DNA of 64,000 nucleotides, from positions 62,001 through 126,000 of the forward strand of contig JADNYV010000099.1 in the NCBI GenBank assembly GCA_015501055.1, given 5' to 3'. The stretch is from Mucidula mucida (Eukaryota; Basidiomycota; Agaricomycetes; Agaricales; Physalacriaceae). Position 1 is the stretch's first letter, and each line of letters opens with the position of its first letter. The notes under the pieces were generated by a model that was given only the letters and a program-made list of their open reading frames with translations, did no database searches and had not been told where the DNA came from. Positions 46,866 to 59,390 of this stretch are shown here, piece by piece. The position numbers and the translations under genes were made by a program.

Positions 46866-47610
46866 ATGTTTTCGCCTTTCTTCGAGTACTTAGCCCTCAT
46901 CGCCGTCCTCCCAGCGTGCTTGGACAGGTCGTGGTTAACACCCCGCAAGTTTCTTTTTCCTCCATGTGCCCCAGCGCTCATCCGCCGCAGCCCCAGCGTT
47001 GTCTTTGGCGCGCCCCTCGTTTTCGCCTGGTTGGGCGGTACCCGTTCGCTCTTCCTTTCCTTGGTATTGTAGTATCCTGAGTTGTCTTAATCCTTCCAGC
47101 GCCGTACTTCCCTGCAAGTATCGGTTCGTTTTCGCTGATACCTTTGCCAATTCTCGGTCTTCTAGACGTCCGCCACTTTCTTTTTCATTCGTCGCTCCTC
47201 CAACCTTCTTCATTCAGTATCGCCCCTGGTGATGCTCCTGCAGCTCCGCCCCTCATCTCTTTCCCACAGCAAAGTGGTACCTCCTTCATATACACGGTTA
47301 ATTCGCCACTGATAGTCGGTACGTTCGCTTGCTCGCCAAATATTTGTTGGGCCTTAATAACTTCCATCCCAGGCAGCCGCATAGTCTTCGTTATCGAGGA
47401 TAGCACGGGTGCATCATACCAAAGCAGAATCGTGACTGTTGCTCCAGGAACCAGTGTGTTTCTGACATCCATCCATGCGTTCATATCTTCTGAGTCTTCT
47501 CACAGGCACCAAATGAATCAACAGTGCTCAGGCTGCCACCACTGGAGTGAGCTTCTCCGCTGTCTATCCGTCGAGAGTAACGCAATTTCCTTTGCTACTT
47601 GAATTTTTTT
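46866..47610 (+). pseudogene. Secreted or membrane-anchored Ser/Thr-rich protein gene, degraded or mis-sequenced
   Basis: ATG 46866 opens a signal-peptide-like start (MFSPFFEYLALIAVLPACL). One added G at the GG of 46920-46921 would continue it as GQVVVNTPQVSFS. Further on, APLVFAWLGGT, GDAPAAPPLISFPQQSGTSF and IYTVNSPLIVG join over a 54-nt intron to SRIVFVIEDSTGASYQSR and IVTVAPGTS. This is the repeated extracellular beta-domain seen in many agaricomycete membrane-anchored proteins. The usual Ser/Thr linker and transmembrane helix after it are not intact. It is either a decayed gene or a real gene obscured by base losses. Confidence 0.45.
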
Positions 47611-49442
47611 TTTTGGAAACTGATACTGCATTTCTGTTGCCTGTGTATTCGAGCTATGGACATTCTATGTACCCAAGTACTTACCAGTGAAACGGATCAA
47701 TACTTTTGGATGATTTCTCGTGATTCCAGGCCCTCTCATACTTACACCAGCCGTACGATTACCTAGGAAGATCCAAATGTTGACATTATCGCGTCGCTGT
47801 ATCTCCTTCCTTGGTCGCTTTGTCGCTTTATACCAGCCCGTACTATTAGTTATGCACGGTCCGCGTCGTTTCTTTCTTTCGCGGTCTATCGCAGAAGGGC
47901 CGATCTAAGGCTGAGGTTAGACCTGATGCTATCTTTGAACTGGCGAACACTACGGGCGAACGGGGAACGGTAGCTGAGCTGTTCATAAATATTCCCTTAC
48001 AAGGTATTACCTTGAAATGCAACTACTTATACATCGTCGTTCAAGCGGAGTGACGCGTCAACGCCTCATCAGGCGCTGGCGCTATCGGCGGCGGCTAGAT
48101 TCCAAAGTGGGAGGAACGAGTGGCGGGCGTATCAGAGGACAATATAAGCTGTAGATGGTGGCAGCGAGAGCAAGACAAGCGTGGCGTGAATAGTATGTCA
48201 TGACAGGTAGTTAGCTTAGCCACGCGAGATCGATCCTTTGGGGGCTTCGACTTGTCTTCCCAAGAATCTCTCTTGCCTCCCGCTTCCATATCTCTTGCCT
48301 CCCGCTACCATCTCCCACTCTCCTCATCATTTTCCCGCTTCCCACCTTCTATCGCCAACTGCACGCATATAGCGCTGGTGGGCGAAATTGGCCTGCCTTT
48401 AGTCCTTGCGCCATCGCGTCGAATGCCACACACAGATTCCTGCCAACATAAACCTAACGAGATAGGCCAATGTCCCTTTGTATACCCCGACGCTTTAGTA
48501 CTTGACGCGTCCGTCCACGTGGAGTACCGTGAGCATCTGCCTTCGTTCCGCATGTAAAAGCCACTTAGTCGTCGACGCTGTACACCATGCGACACGGCGA
48601 TTCTCGTTATCCAGGTAGGGATAACACACAAACGCGGATGACTTTTGATAGAACGGGACGCTGTCACTGAGAGACGGAGGTAGATGGACATGTATTGCCC
48701 TTCAGCAAGTTCATGCTCTGTCAGAGTGCCAGTTGGTCTGGGATCTTTTGATCACGCCTAATAGAGAATTTTGAGGGTTTTGACGGCCTTCGAGTGTCTC
48801 CTTTCACCGACGTTCAAGTCTCGGTTTGGACCTTCTCCGGTGGCATCTCACCACACGCTCCTTTTCTTAAGGTTTCCCTCGAATGTCCTCACGTGACCGT
48901 CTCGACCTCAGGACACGGTGAACGACGTTGGAACGACATCTTGACCCCATACCACTACATACTCTGCGTTGTCTACCACCTTCATACCACCTCATTGTAC
49001 CCGATTCTGCATGCCCACTTCCGAGCGGGATTGTGGAGACTGACGCGATTAGGAAATAGCCGCACCTCGCCGTTTTCAGCTTACATCTCTCAGCCAGCAG
49101 GTAAGAGTGTTCATGTGTACAGAGATACCTGAAAACACTTGCCTTACATTTCTCCTTGTTCGTCAGTTCGCCGTTCGCCAGTTCCGACTCAGTTCGGCAG
49201 TTCCAGGCCAGTTGCTGTCGGCCCGATCCTAAATCGTCGCCATTAGGTAATGGATTCTTCGGGTTTTTTGCTCTTGCCACCATCTTCCGACAACAGTTTG
49301 TTGTAAGTGCCTCTACAGCTGAATCTATTTTGTTTAACTTAGAACTGCAGCTTCCACTCCTTTCTATAAAGAGTGAACTGGTCCGTCAACTGCAGCTTGG
49401 ATTGCAGCATTGGAATTGACGCGACTTTCCGTCTACATAGGC
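47611..49442. other. 1.8-kb region without a supported gene
   Basis: Only short frames without recognisable domains. It includes the 5' flank of the helicase gene. Confidence 0.45.
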
Positions 49443-51748
49443 ATGTCCTGGCTAGTACACGTCGGAAGTTCGCACCTCACTGCGCCTGTTTGCCGACGCC
49501 AAATTGCAGCATTTCACTGCTCCACGACCGTCTTCAAGGCGAAGCGATGGCAACCAAAAGGCTATTCTCCTGACCGGAGCAGGCGGTCTCGACGAACGAG
49601 CACAGAGGCGCCGCCTCCTGAATTCGCACGAGAAGCTCTACCGCATTCCGTGGCCCCTCCTTCAGACAACGACGCCGAGGTGTCTGACGGCGCACCTACT
49701 ACAAAAAATCTCCTCCGGCCGCCCAAGCGCGGGAAGAGTCGATGGGTGCATGACCTCAAGGCTCCGGTAACAGAGTCGTTACGTGCTCCGGAGACTTTTT
49801 CGCCATTTTCAACATCAAACTCGCGTCCGGCCAACGCTGGTTATAGTCGTGGACCGCCCGCAGTAGTGAAGGCAGCTCGACGAGACGCCCTGAACCGCGT
49901 AGCAGCGTTCGGACCAATTTCAAATCGGAGAGGCGAGGCGAAGGTGCAGGCGGCGAAAGTTCCAGACTGACAGACTATGTACGTCAGGATCAAATTTGGT
50001 AGATTGTATGCTCTCTCTAATCGTACATTTTTTTCCATTGAGAATCCGGATCCGTTCAGTGATGGAATACCCAATAATATCTCGCACACAGACCACGTAC
50101 CATCCGCGGTTCTTCAAAACGTATCCAGTTCCAAAACTCTGTCTGACATGACCGAAGGTTTTACCTCGCCGCCATTAATGCCCGGCCTTCTCTCGTGTCT
50201 CAAGGACGTCCTGGGTCCGAACGCGAAACCAACACCTATACAGGCTCTCAGTCTGCAGCACCTTCTCTCAGACGACGATAAGAAATACAAGGAATACTTG
50301 CTTGCCTCCGAAACGGGCTCCGGCAAATCCATTGCGTATCTCCTCCCCCTCCTCCAGTCACTCAAGCAAAGTGAGCTCGATGGTTCAGTAAACAGACAGC
50401 GCACGCACGCGGTTAATCCCAGAGCGTTAATCCTCGCGCCTACCCACGAGCTAGCCAGACAGCTTGCAATGTTCACCAAATCTCTCATTCACGATATCAA
50501 GCTTCGCGTATCGTGCGCCAGCCGCGCTAATGTCAGCAACAAGATAGATACTTTTGGCGGAAGCGCCCGACAAATGAAGGGCAAACTCGATGCGCTCTTT
50601 GGTGGCAAGGAGTTTGACGTCCAAGCTGAAGGACGTTACCCTGTCGATGTGTTGGTAGGAACACCAATGAAGTTTTTGGAGATGGTTAAAGGACGCGGTT
50701 GGGATCGACGGATGGGCGAAGAAGAACCTCCAGTGGAATCTGAAGGTGAAGGCGTCACTGAGAAACGCAAGTTTCGAAAAGGTCGCGACATTTCTTTGCC
50801 TGCCGCTGGGAAAACAGGAACGTCACCTGCCGAGCTTGGGCTGATCAATGTCGACTGGGTCGTTGTCGATGAAGCGGATGTTCTCTTTGGTACGATCATC
50901 ATGTCAATTTGTTCTCTTTTCCTAAACACAGTTCCATAGATCCCGACTTCCAGGAGACGACGCGCCTTTTGCTCTCGGAAATTGCTACTCAACGAGGAAC
51001 CCCCGTACCCTATTACCCAGACACCTTCAATTACGTTCCGCCCCACACAGAAATCGAGCCCAAGCCGATATCCTATCCCTTCAACCTCGTCCTGACTAGT
51101 GCTACCATTCCCAGCGCGTTGGGCAATTACCTCAACATCCATCATCCTTCACATACACGCCTCGCGTCCCCGAAACTTCACCATTTGCCCCCGTCGTTAC
51201 AGACAGAGTACGTGGGCTGGACCGGCGGTAACAAGCTCGCGGATATCGAGAAACGAATTAGACGCGTCTGGTCGGAGGACAGCATCACACGCACGGGCAC
51301 TCTCTCCAAGGTTTTGGTATTCTGTAACAAGAACACCAAAGTCAAGATGCTTGCCGAGCATCTGAAGGAGAAGGGAATCAGCGCCATCGCCATTGACGGA
51401 TCGCCCGAGAGTCGCGTTAAAGGCTCCAACAGGCATCTCAACGGGTTTTTGAGGAAGCCCCTCAGTGCGGAGGTGGAAGAAAAGGACACGGAAGCGGAGA
51501 ACGATTTGGCAAAGGTTCCGCATGTGCTAGTGACGACGTCGTTGTTGTCTCGTGGTATCGACTTTTCGCCGCAGATTAAGCACGTCTTTATTGTGGACGA
51601 GCCGAGGAATATGATCGATTTCTTGCATCGGGCGGGGAGGTCCGGAAGGGCTGGACAGACGGGCAAGGTGGTCGTGTTTGGAAAATTGGAGGGACGGGGA
51701 AGTAGTAGGGCGAAGGAGGTGAGGAAGCGGGTGGGGAGGCTGCGCTAG
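49443..51748 (+). CDS. MRH4: Mitochondrial DEAD-box RNA helicase, MRH4-like
   Basis: ATP-dependent RNA helicase that in yeast assembles the large mitochondrial ribosomal subunit. ATG 49443 opens a basic, Ser-rich presequence (MSWLVHVGSSHLTAPVCRRQ) suited to mitochondrial import. Core motifs: FFSIENPDPF, PTPIQALSLQHLL (Q motif), ASETGSGKS (motif I), ILAPTHELARQ (Ia), VGTPMKFLEM (Ib), VVVDEADVLF (II, DEAD). After a 42-nt intron come LVLTSATIP (III), KVLVFCNKNTK, VLVTTSLLSRGIDF (V) and HRAGRSGRAGQTGK (VI). Stop TAG at 51746-51748. The N-terminal exon and the core are separated by a stop near 49968 with no good intron. Adding one G at 49938 extends the reading through ESSRLTDY, close to the expected KFGRLYALSNRTFFS block. 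Confidence 0.88.
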
Positions 51749-52708
51749 TACTGTCACGTTCTCTGAAGGTTATTATCTTATCATCACCTAGTCTAGCATG
51801 CATTTACCACTCAATGTATTTACAAGTACAATCTTTAGCAGGGCTGCTCAGCTGGAATGAAACGATACCGGTCAGTACATAACCTACACACTTTGACAGG
51901 TATCTGGGCTCAATTGGAGTCCTACTTCACTACGACTCCAAAGTGAACTAGCGTGGGGTATTCTTTTCTATCATCTACTTCCTACTCATGGGATGAGCCA
52001 AACTCACCATTCGTTGGGGCCCAGCAGTTTCTGCCGTTGCAGAATGCTACGCGTTGAGAACACGGACAGTGCCAGATGCAGCCTCATTTTTTGTCGTCTG
52101 TAAGCTGCATGTAAGAGAGAAGGTGCGATAGTATATCCATCCACGTTGGTACACTTGATTTACACCGCAGAATCAACATCGGTCAATGAGATTTAACGGA
52201 AATTTGACTGAGCTCAGCACTTCAAACTGGCGTTCGCAGCCTGGACTTGTGTATGTGTCGCTTCATTACGGTCTGATCTAAACCGTCGCCGACTTGAAGG
52301 CCTCACATTATCAAGAAACTCTGGACGTGGCGCGTCGTTCCCTGACTGGTTCTCAATTCAAATACTCTTCGGAGAATGCATACCCCACATTGTCAGAAGA
52401 ATCGGCAAGCCTAACGGATGCGGGGTCCCTCATCCGATATTTTCCGTACATTCGACGCGTGAAATTCGCGCGAGTAAACACATGTTTAGTATAGACCGGA
52501 CGCCAATATTCAGTATATTTCAGAGCAATCGACGCGTCTTTCCTTGTGTACACTGCGCTGCCACCGTTCGCCATCTTGATGTGAGTGACGGCCGGCAGAT
52601 GCCACCAATCACGCTGATCTGATTCATTTGACCGGTTGCCCCAACAGTTTGGTCGACGACCCTCCTCTTCTTTTCACCTCCAAGCAACCCAACACCCAAC
52701 AATCTACA
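51749..52708. other. Intergenic region before malate dehydrogenase
   Basis: No gene or clear promoter motif recognised. Confidence 0.5.
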
Positions 52709-54087
52709 ATGGTCAAAGCAGTCGTTCTCGGTGCAGCTGGTACGTCTGCGTCGTGTTAGGAGGGTCGTCGTTATCTGATGCACATTCTAGGCGGCATCGG
52801 TCAACCTCTCGCCCTCCTGCTCAAAGCGAGCCCTCTTATCTCGGCCCTCAGCCTTTTTGATATCGTCAACACACCTGGTGTTGCTGCTGATCTCAGCCAC
52901 ATCGCGACGCCCTCCAAAGTCGAGGGATTTTTGCCCCCAGACGACGGTCTTGCCAAGGCTCTTGCTGGCGCCAATGTCGTCGTCATCCCGGCTGGTGTTC
53001 CCCGCAAGCCTGGAGTGAGTTTTTTTGTCTTTCGTGTTGCAAGACTGAGCACAGTATTTTGTAGATGACCAGGCAAGTAGTCTTGATCCTCACATTACTG
53101 TCTCACTTCATACGCGCACAGAGATGATCTGTTCAAGATCAACGCTGGCATCGTTCGCGACCTTGCCACCGGTATCGCCAAGACGTGCCCCAAGGCGTTT
53201 GTCCTCGTTATCTCCAACCCCGTCAACTCGACTGTCCCCATCGTCGCTGAGGTTCTCAAGAAACACGACGTGTTTGACCCCAAGAGGTATACTTCGTTGC
53301 ACTCACCAACATTCTACCTACTTACCGCTGTCAGGCTTTTCGGTGTCACCACACTTGACGTTGTCCGGGCCTCTACTTTTGTCGGCGAAATTACGAAGAC
53401 GGATCCCACCAAAGTCATTGTCCCTGTCGTTGGTGGACACAGCGGCGTTACCGTATGTTTCCTCTCTGTGCGATCCCGACCATCACTGATCGGATGTAGA
53501 TCGTCCCCCTCCTCTCTCAATCTTCCGCTCCCCTCCCGTCCTCCTTTACTGATACGGATGCGTTGATTAACCGCATTCAATTCGGCGGAGACGAGGTCGT
53601 GAAAGCCAAGGATGGTGCTGGAAGCGCCACTCTCAGTTTGTATATATTTGCTTTCTTTTGATTGAGTCTCATTCCCTCCTAGGTATGGCGTATGCCGGCG
53701 CAGAATTTGCTCTCAAGGTCGTGCGGGCCGCCAAGGGTGAAACAGGGATTATTGCACCCACATATGTCTTTTTGGACGACAAGGCGAAGAAGATCGTCGG
53801 TGTCGATACGGACTACTTTTCAGCACGTGTCGAGCTGGGTGTAGGTCACCTCTTGTCTCGCTTTGATTGTGTACTGAATAGATCGGGTAGGCGGACGGAA
53901 TTAAAGAAATTCTACCTCTCGGCTCCGTGACTGAACAGGAGAAAGGTCTCATCGCAGCCGCTATCCCAGAATTGAAGACGAGCATCGAGAAGGTAACGTG
54001 CTATTCAAATTGTGCTCGTTATCCCTTGACTGAAATGCGCGCTTCTCCTCATAGGGTGTCGCTTTTGTTAACACCCCCAAGCTTTGA
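52709..54087 (+). CDS. Malate dehydrogenase (NAD-dependent)
   Basis: Interconverts malate and oxaloacetate. ATG 52709 starts [10 protein letters not shown] and, after an intron, [15 protein letters not shown] (Rossmann GxxGxxG). Further motifs: [17 protein letters not shown] with the NAD-binding Asp, [16 protein letters not shown] with the mobile-loop arginines, [41 protein letters not shown] with the catalytic His, and [20 protein letters not shown]. About seven short introns, all in frame, end at AFVNTPKL with TGA 54085-54087. There is no N-terminal mitochondrial presequence. The C-terminal PKL weakly resembles a peroxisomal signal, so the enzyme is probably cytosolic and possibly partly peroxisomal. 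Confidence 0.93.
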
Positions 54088-54286
54088 CCTTGTTATCTGA
54101 CTAACTGTACATTTGTGATGCTTAGAACTTCAATGTAACCCAGTGTATGAATGATGTGAATAAATTGCAAGCGGCTGGAGGATTGTACAAAATGAATGAT
54201 CAAAGTCCGCAAAATGAATGCCAAAGAGTGCAGTGTGGTGTGTGTGGGATGGTAAACAAAGCAAAAAAGAGAGTAAGTAGGGTATT

Positions 54287-54745
54287 TTAGATAGCCGCGC
54301 GCGAAAGAGATGCTCCCAAAGCCCTTGCATAGGAGCTGACGTCAATCGTAGAAGACGCGGAAGACGAAACGCGCTCACCGCCTATTTCTCCTGGTTCACG
54401 ATGATCTTTCTCCAATCGAAGCAGTTTTTGCAGTCCACCTTTGAATGTGACTTGCACTTCCATGCTGTTGAGCCCTTCTTTGCCTGCTTTATCCCCAGAG
54501 CAAAAGCGCATATTTGTTTTCGCTCCTATATAACACGCGCCGTTAGGATCACCATGAGGCGCTGCAGGGCGGACACGTACGTTTACATCATATTTCTCCC
54601 CCTTCCCCAACGACTGCGCGAGGTCGCCGATGGTGGCATTGTTGTCTTCGCGGTGGTCGCAGAAGCAGTGCGTCCAGCAGACTTCGTTGCCGTGGTCCAA
54701 ACAAAACTTGAACGAGTTGAGCGTGATGTCGTCGCCGATACCCAT
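54287..54745 (-). CDS. Small Cys/His-rich conserved fungal protein
   Basis: ATG 54743-54745 starts MGIGDDITLNSFKFCLDHGN. The frame is open further upstream to about 55006, but that extension is low-complexity and unlike coding sequence, so I prefer the inner start. Residues 15-35 hold a potential zinc-binding cluster (CLDHGNEVCWTHCFCDHR). A compact domain follows (DVNVRVRPAAPHGDPNG, NSMEVQVTFKGGLQKLLRLE) and a Ser-rich tail. About 152 residues, stop at 54287-54289. It resembles a set of uncharacterised agaricomycete proteins starting with the same block. No function known. Confidence 0.65.
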   Translation of the reverse strand: MGIGDDITLNSFKFCLDHGNEVCWTHCFCDHREDNNATIGDLAQSLGKGEKYDVNVRVRPAAPHGDPNGACYIGAKTNMRFCSGDKAGKEGLNSMEVQVTFKGGLQKLLRLEKDHREPGEIGGERVSSSASSTIDVSSYARALGASLSRAAI

Positions 54746-56217
54746 GGTGGAAAACTCGGAAAGGGTGAGAGCGTGAGGGTGAGGGTTTTTGACGCGACCC
54801 TTGAGTGGTTTGGAGAAGGGAGTAAGAGAGAGGAGGCTAGGCCAGGAGGCACTTAAGGTAGGCAAATAGGGGGCCGGTCTGATCGGAAAGGGATTAGGCA
54901 AATGATAAGATCGGGTAATTTGGAGTGTGGCGTAACGCGAAGGATAAGGCTCCGGGCGCGTAATGCAGGCACGGCTGGTAATATTCGTGTTTCCTGAGGC
55001 TGACATTAATTATGAGGGTTGAATGCCACAACTCAAGTGGGACCATGCAGTCAGCCAGAGGGAATTGAATTGTTGGACAGATGGCGTGTTTTTTTTCGAA
55101 CGTTTTAATGAAAAGTGGAGGTAGTTGCGGGGTTGAGATGAGGCCGAGGGTATTAGAGCCGCTTTGACGCCCATTCTAGTACGAAAAGTCACAATGGAAG
55201 GGAGAGGAATGCGAAGCAATCATCGGGATACGGTTAGACTCGGTGGACGTATAAGGGCCGTTCTTTGGCCGAACATCTTGAGGAGTCGCATTCTATTGCC
55301 CCGCGGGTAACCTGTGCATAAATAAGAGAGACGACGGTGAAAGAAAAGCCGCCCGGTCAGTAATGCGTACGTCAATGAGTGGGGGGTCCGGGTGCATGGA
55401 ATAGCAGGGAAGGGTGACGTTTCAGAGCAAGCCTCCGGTGCAAGTTCTACGCGAACAAGGACTGGTTCAGGCGCATACGAAGCTGGCGAATTGGGGAAAG
55501 GTATCATAAAAGTAGGTATGGTTCAAGTTTAAAGATGTTACGGCAGTTGCCGCACTGTTCACCGATAATTAGGTTCCGCCCTGAATTTGAAGTGACTCTT
55601 GAGGCCCAAGTCAACGCCTCGTGTAGATGGCAGCTTTCCTCCGTACATTGATGTTCATCTGGGCAGCCATCGCATGCATATTCTGTCCGCTTTCTTCACC
55701 AAGCCGGCTTGGGGCCAAAGTGTTGATTACTTATGGGGTTCAAGTGAGTTCTTTGCGATCTCTGGACGTTGCTGAGCGCGGGCCGGGATGTCATTTACGA
55801 TACCGGGACATGCGCCCCGCTTGAATGCAAGAACTTGCTGTTGAATTCACTGGCGGGCCCGGCACTCCCGTACGCGTGTAGCCGCGGGATTGTTATCTGA
55901 TCTTTAGAACAGTCGCCAAAATAACGCGCAAGGCGCTTGTGAAAGCCTTCCCATTCCAGTACCTCGACGCACGTTTCTGCATCATACGCCGTAAAACTCC
56001 CATGCCAGAGTCCGGCAAGTCTCCGACGATCAGATAGGTTGATTGCTTCCTGGAAGATATCGGAATGGACCGCCTGGACGAGGAGGGAAAAACTTTTCGA
56101 AATTCGGAGGGTGATGCCCAAAATGGGAATGGCGATCGCCCATTACACGGTTTATGACGAGCAATCTATTCTCTATAACTGACCACCACCATCCCTGTTG
56201 CCCTCGCTCTGTTCCCC
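54746..56217. other. Intergenic region, no supported gene
   Basis: A minus-strand frame at 55795-56121 is unfamiliar and lacks supporting context. Otherwise featureless. Confidence 0.45.
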
Positions 56218-59200
56218 ATGTCGTCCTCTACATCGTTCCGATCCCATAGGGTCATTATCGCGTCTCTCTTTCTCCCCAACTCTGTCATCATCTCGGAAGG
56301 CTCGGGCAAGACTACCCCAGACAAACCAAAGCCGACGTCGAGAAAGTCGAGCGCGAATAACTCCACGGCGCGCGAGCTCAATGTCCCGGACATCGTGCTT
56401 CGTTTGCAGAATGACAGCAGCAAGCCAGCCCCACTTCCCCGGCCGAAATTGAAGAGCATCGTTGACGATTTGAGAGACCGCGTACGCCACAATTGCTGTC
56501 TGGTGTTTCATAGCATTGTCTAACGCGATTTTCAGTCCCGAAAGCCCACAGCCGACCAGCTATCACCAGTTTCTGAAAACCTGAATCCCTTCTCCAAAGT
56601 CAATACCGCTAACAATACACCAGAAAAGTTGTCACGTCAGGCATCCGTCGACTCGTCTGATTTCCAGGTGAAATCGCCTCCCCTCACATACCGCACGCCC
56701 AGCCACCGCCGTCTGAGGCGCACCCCTTCCCGATCACTGTCTCGGCGTCCCGACTCCGTTTCAAGCATCGTCACCGCCGAGTTTCACATTGAACCCAATG
56801 CCCATTGTAATGGCGGTCTCAAGAATGCTATTGATTCTGTTTCTCTGAACGCATCACGTCCCCAGCTCAAGCGTAAGCTCTGGGTGGGCACACTCGGGGT
56901 CGAGACCGACTCTTGGTCACCGGCACTCCGCGAAACGACTTCTACGCGTCTCAAAGAAGGCGGATACGAGAGCGAAGTAGTCTGGGTCGACGATGCCGTG
57001 TTCGAGGGGTGCTACGACGAGTTCTGCCATCAGGTTCTCTGGCCGGCGTTACACTACGCAGTTCCTGACGCGCCTAAAACCAAGCTCTTTTACGAAAGTG
57101 CCAGTTTCAAGCACTATGTTGACGTCAATCAAAAGTTTGCGGACACGATCAAGGCCGTGTGGCAGGAGGGTGATGTCGTATGGGTGAATGACTATCACTT
57201 GATGTTACTCCCGCAGATGCTTCGCACTGCCGGCGTGCCAGGTCCCATTGGCTTCTTTATGCACGTCGCGTTCCCGAGCTCGGAGATATTCCGTTGTCTC
57301 TCTGTTAGAGATAAGCTCTTGCGAGGTGTTCTTGGTGCCGACCTGGTTGGGTTTCAAACTGCATCGTTCGCGCGACACTTCCGCCAGACGTGCAGTCGAA
57401 TCCTGGCTGTTGAGGCGCTGCCTCGCGGTATCCAGCTGCCGCCAGAGGAAGGTATCGCTACCGGCGACGAGGAGAGGGGTCGTTTTGTCGATGTCGGTGT
57501 GTACCCCATTGGAATCGATGTGGGCTTGTTCCGCGAAAGGAAGAAAGATCCAGAGGTCACAGAATGGATCAATGTGCTGAAGCAGCGGTATGCCGGTATG
57601 AAGTTGATCGTGGGACGCGACAAGATGGACGAAATTCAAGGCGTTAAGCATAAAATACAAGCCTTCCAGACGTTTTTGGAGCAGCATCCAGAGTATCAAG
57701 GAAAGGTATGATGAAATCTTCCTTTCTCCTGAGTTGGCGCTCACCGCATCCAAGGTCGTCTTGATTCAAATAGCTATTCCTTCCAACCCTCCACGTTCGC
57801 CCAGCCTTGCGCAAGTGAATTCGACGCTTACCGATCAGATCCTCACCACTGTGTCCGCCATAAATTCGCGTTTCTCGACGCTCACATACCAACCTATCGT
57901 GTTCTTGCCCACTTCCGATGTCACATACTCTCAATATCTCGCTCTTCTTACGTGCGCGGACGCGTTCATCATCACCTCTCTACGTGAGGGCATGGCTCTG
58001 CGTTCGCATGAGTTCGTTGTTTCTCAGGAAGACAAGGAACCGGGCGAGGAAGGTGTTCTCGTATTGAGTGAGTTCACTGGAAGCTGGAGTTTCCGCGGGT
58101 TCCGTAGCTGCGTCGGCATAAACCCGTGGGATCGTATGGGGACAGCTAAAGGCATACACGAAGCTCTCCGGGATGACTGTGATGCGTCTGAAAAGGTTTC
58201 GAAGGAGGAAGTCGCCCAACAAAGACGGCGACGCTGGGAAGAGCTTCTTGGTTGGGTGGAAGAGCAGAGTGCGCAGAAGTTTGTTACTGGATTTCTGTCG
58301 CGCTGTCTCCGGAGCTGGGAGGAACATCAGAGGGGTACCGGCAATCATGAGAGTGTGGAGATATTGAACAAGGCCAGGGTTGGGCGAGTTTTGGTGCAGT
58401 GGAGCCACTGTAACAAGCGGCTCGTTCTGGTGGATTTGGAGGGCACACTATGGAACCGCGAACTGAGCAAAAAGGGCAGCGAGTTCGACGTTGAGAACGA
58501 ACAACTGCGAAACGCGATAGACATCTTGAGGCGACTTAGCGAGGATAAGAAGAACGAAGTCTGGGTGCTTAGTGGCTTGCCGGTAAAGGGCGCACTCAGT
58601 AAACTTGCGGACGAACTTGCTGATGTCGGGATTGTGTTCGTTCTCCTCTTTTTCGATCATCGTCTAGCCGCTCATATAAAGTATTAGATCAGAGAACGGA
58701 TGCTTTCTTAAGACGCGCGCCCGAAAGGACAAGCCTGCTCAATGGATAAACATGGTCGCCAACCTCAACATGGATTGGAAGTCATCGTGTTTGGAAATAC
58801 TCAACTATGTAAGCGACGTCAAAGGCATCTTAATAGGTCTCTCACACGTTCGTATTGCAGTTCAGTGAGCGAACGCCAGGTTCATATGTGGAGGAACGCG
58901 AAGCATCGGTCGTATGGCGATTCTGGACGGGCGAGTCTAACGACGAGTGTTCGGACCGTCAATGGGCCCGTCGCCAAGCTGCAGAGGCGCAGAACCATAT
59001 CTTCGACAGGTATGTTTCTCATCAACGAGCATGATGAAGCTTGTAATGATGAACACGTTTAGTCTTGGTGAACGTTTTGGTCTGCGTATAATCCCGGGGA
59101 CGGACAGCTTCCTTGTCCTCCCCAGCAATATTTCCCGGTCCACCGCGGTTGGCGCGATCTTGCATCCGGGAGGACCAGGTAACGCTCCTTTGACTGGGCG

Positions 59201-59390
59201 TGCAGACTTTGATAGTGGCGACGAATGGGAGTTTGTTCTCGCCGTCAGCAGCGACGAGAAGCTTCTTCGAAGATTAAATGAGCTGGATAGCGCTGAGACG
59301 TGTTCGACGAGTGGGAAGGGTACTGATGCGAAATGGCGCGTCGAGAAGTGGCAGTCTGTTGATTTGCTGAAGGCATTCGCTGGGATGTAA
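56218..59390 (+). CDS. Trehalose synthase complex regulatory subunit, TPS3/TSL1-like
   Basis: ATG 56218 starts MSSSTSFRSHRVIIASLFLP, the conserved N-terminal beta strand of this class. After an intron (56482-56535) there is a Ser/Arg-rich linker. The glycosyltransferase-20 domain follows: LKRKLWVGTLGVETDSW, VVWVNDYHLMLLPQML, GFFMHVAFPSSEIFRCL, DLVGFQTASFARHF, VGVYPIGIDVG, LIVGRDKMD, LREGMALRSHEFVVSQ, GINPWD. Then a HAD phosphatase-like domain begins RLVLVDLEGTLWNRE, where the second Asp of the DxDGT phosphatase motif is Glu. This suggests loss of trehalose-6-phosphate phosphatase activity and a regulatory role as in TPS3/TSL1. Introns at 58636-58687 and two later ones join to LLKAFAGM. All exons are in frame. 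Stop TAA 59388-59390. Confidence 0.9.

Noticed and set aside
54746..55006. N-terminal extension of the small Cys/His protein
   Set aside because: Open but low-complexity, and the conserved protein start is the inner ATG at 54745.
55795..56121. 108-codon minus-strand frame
   Set aside because: No domain and no supported start. Treated as chance.
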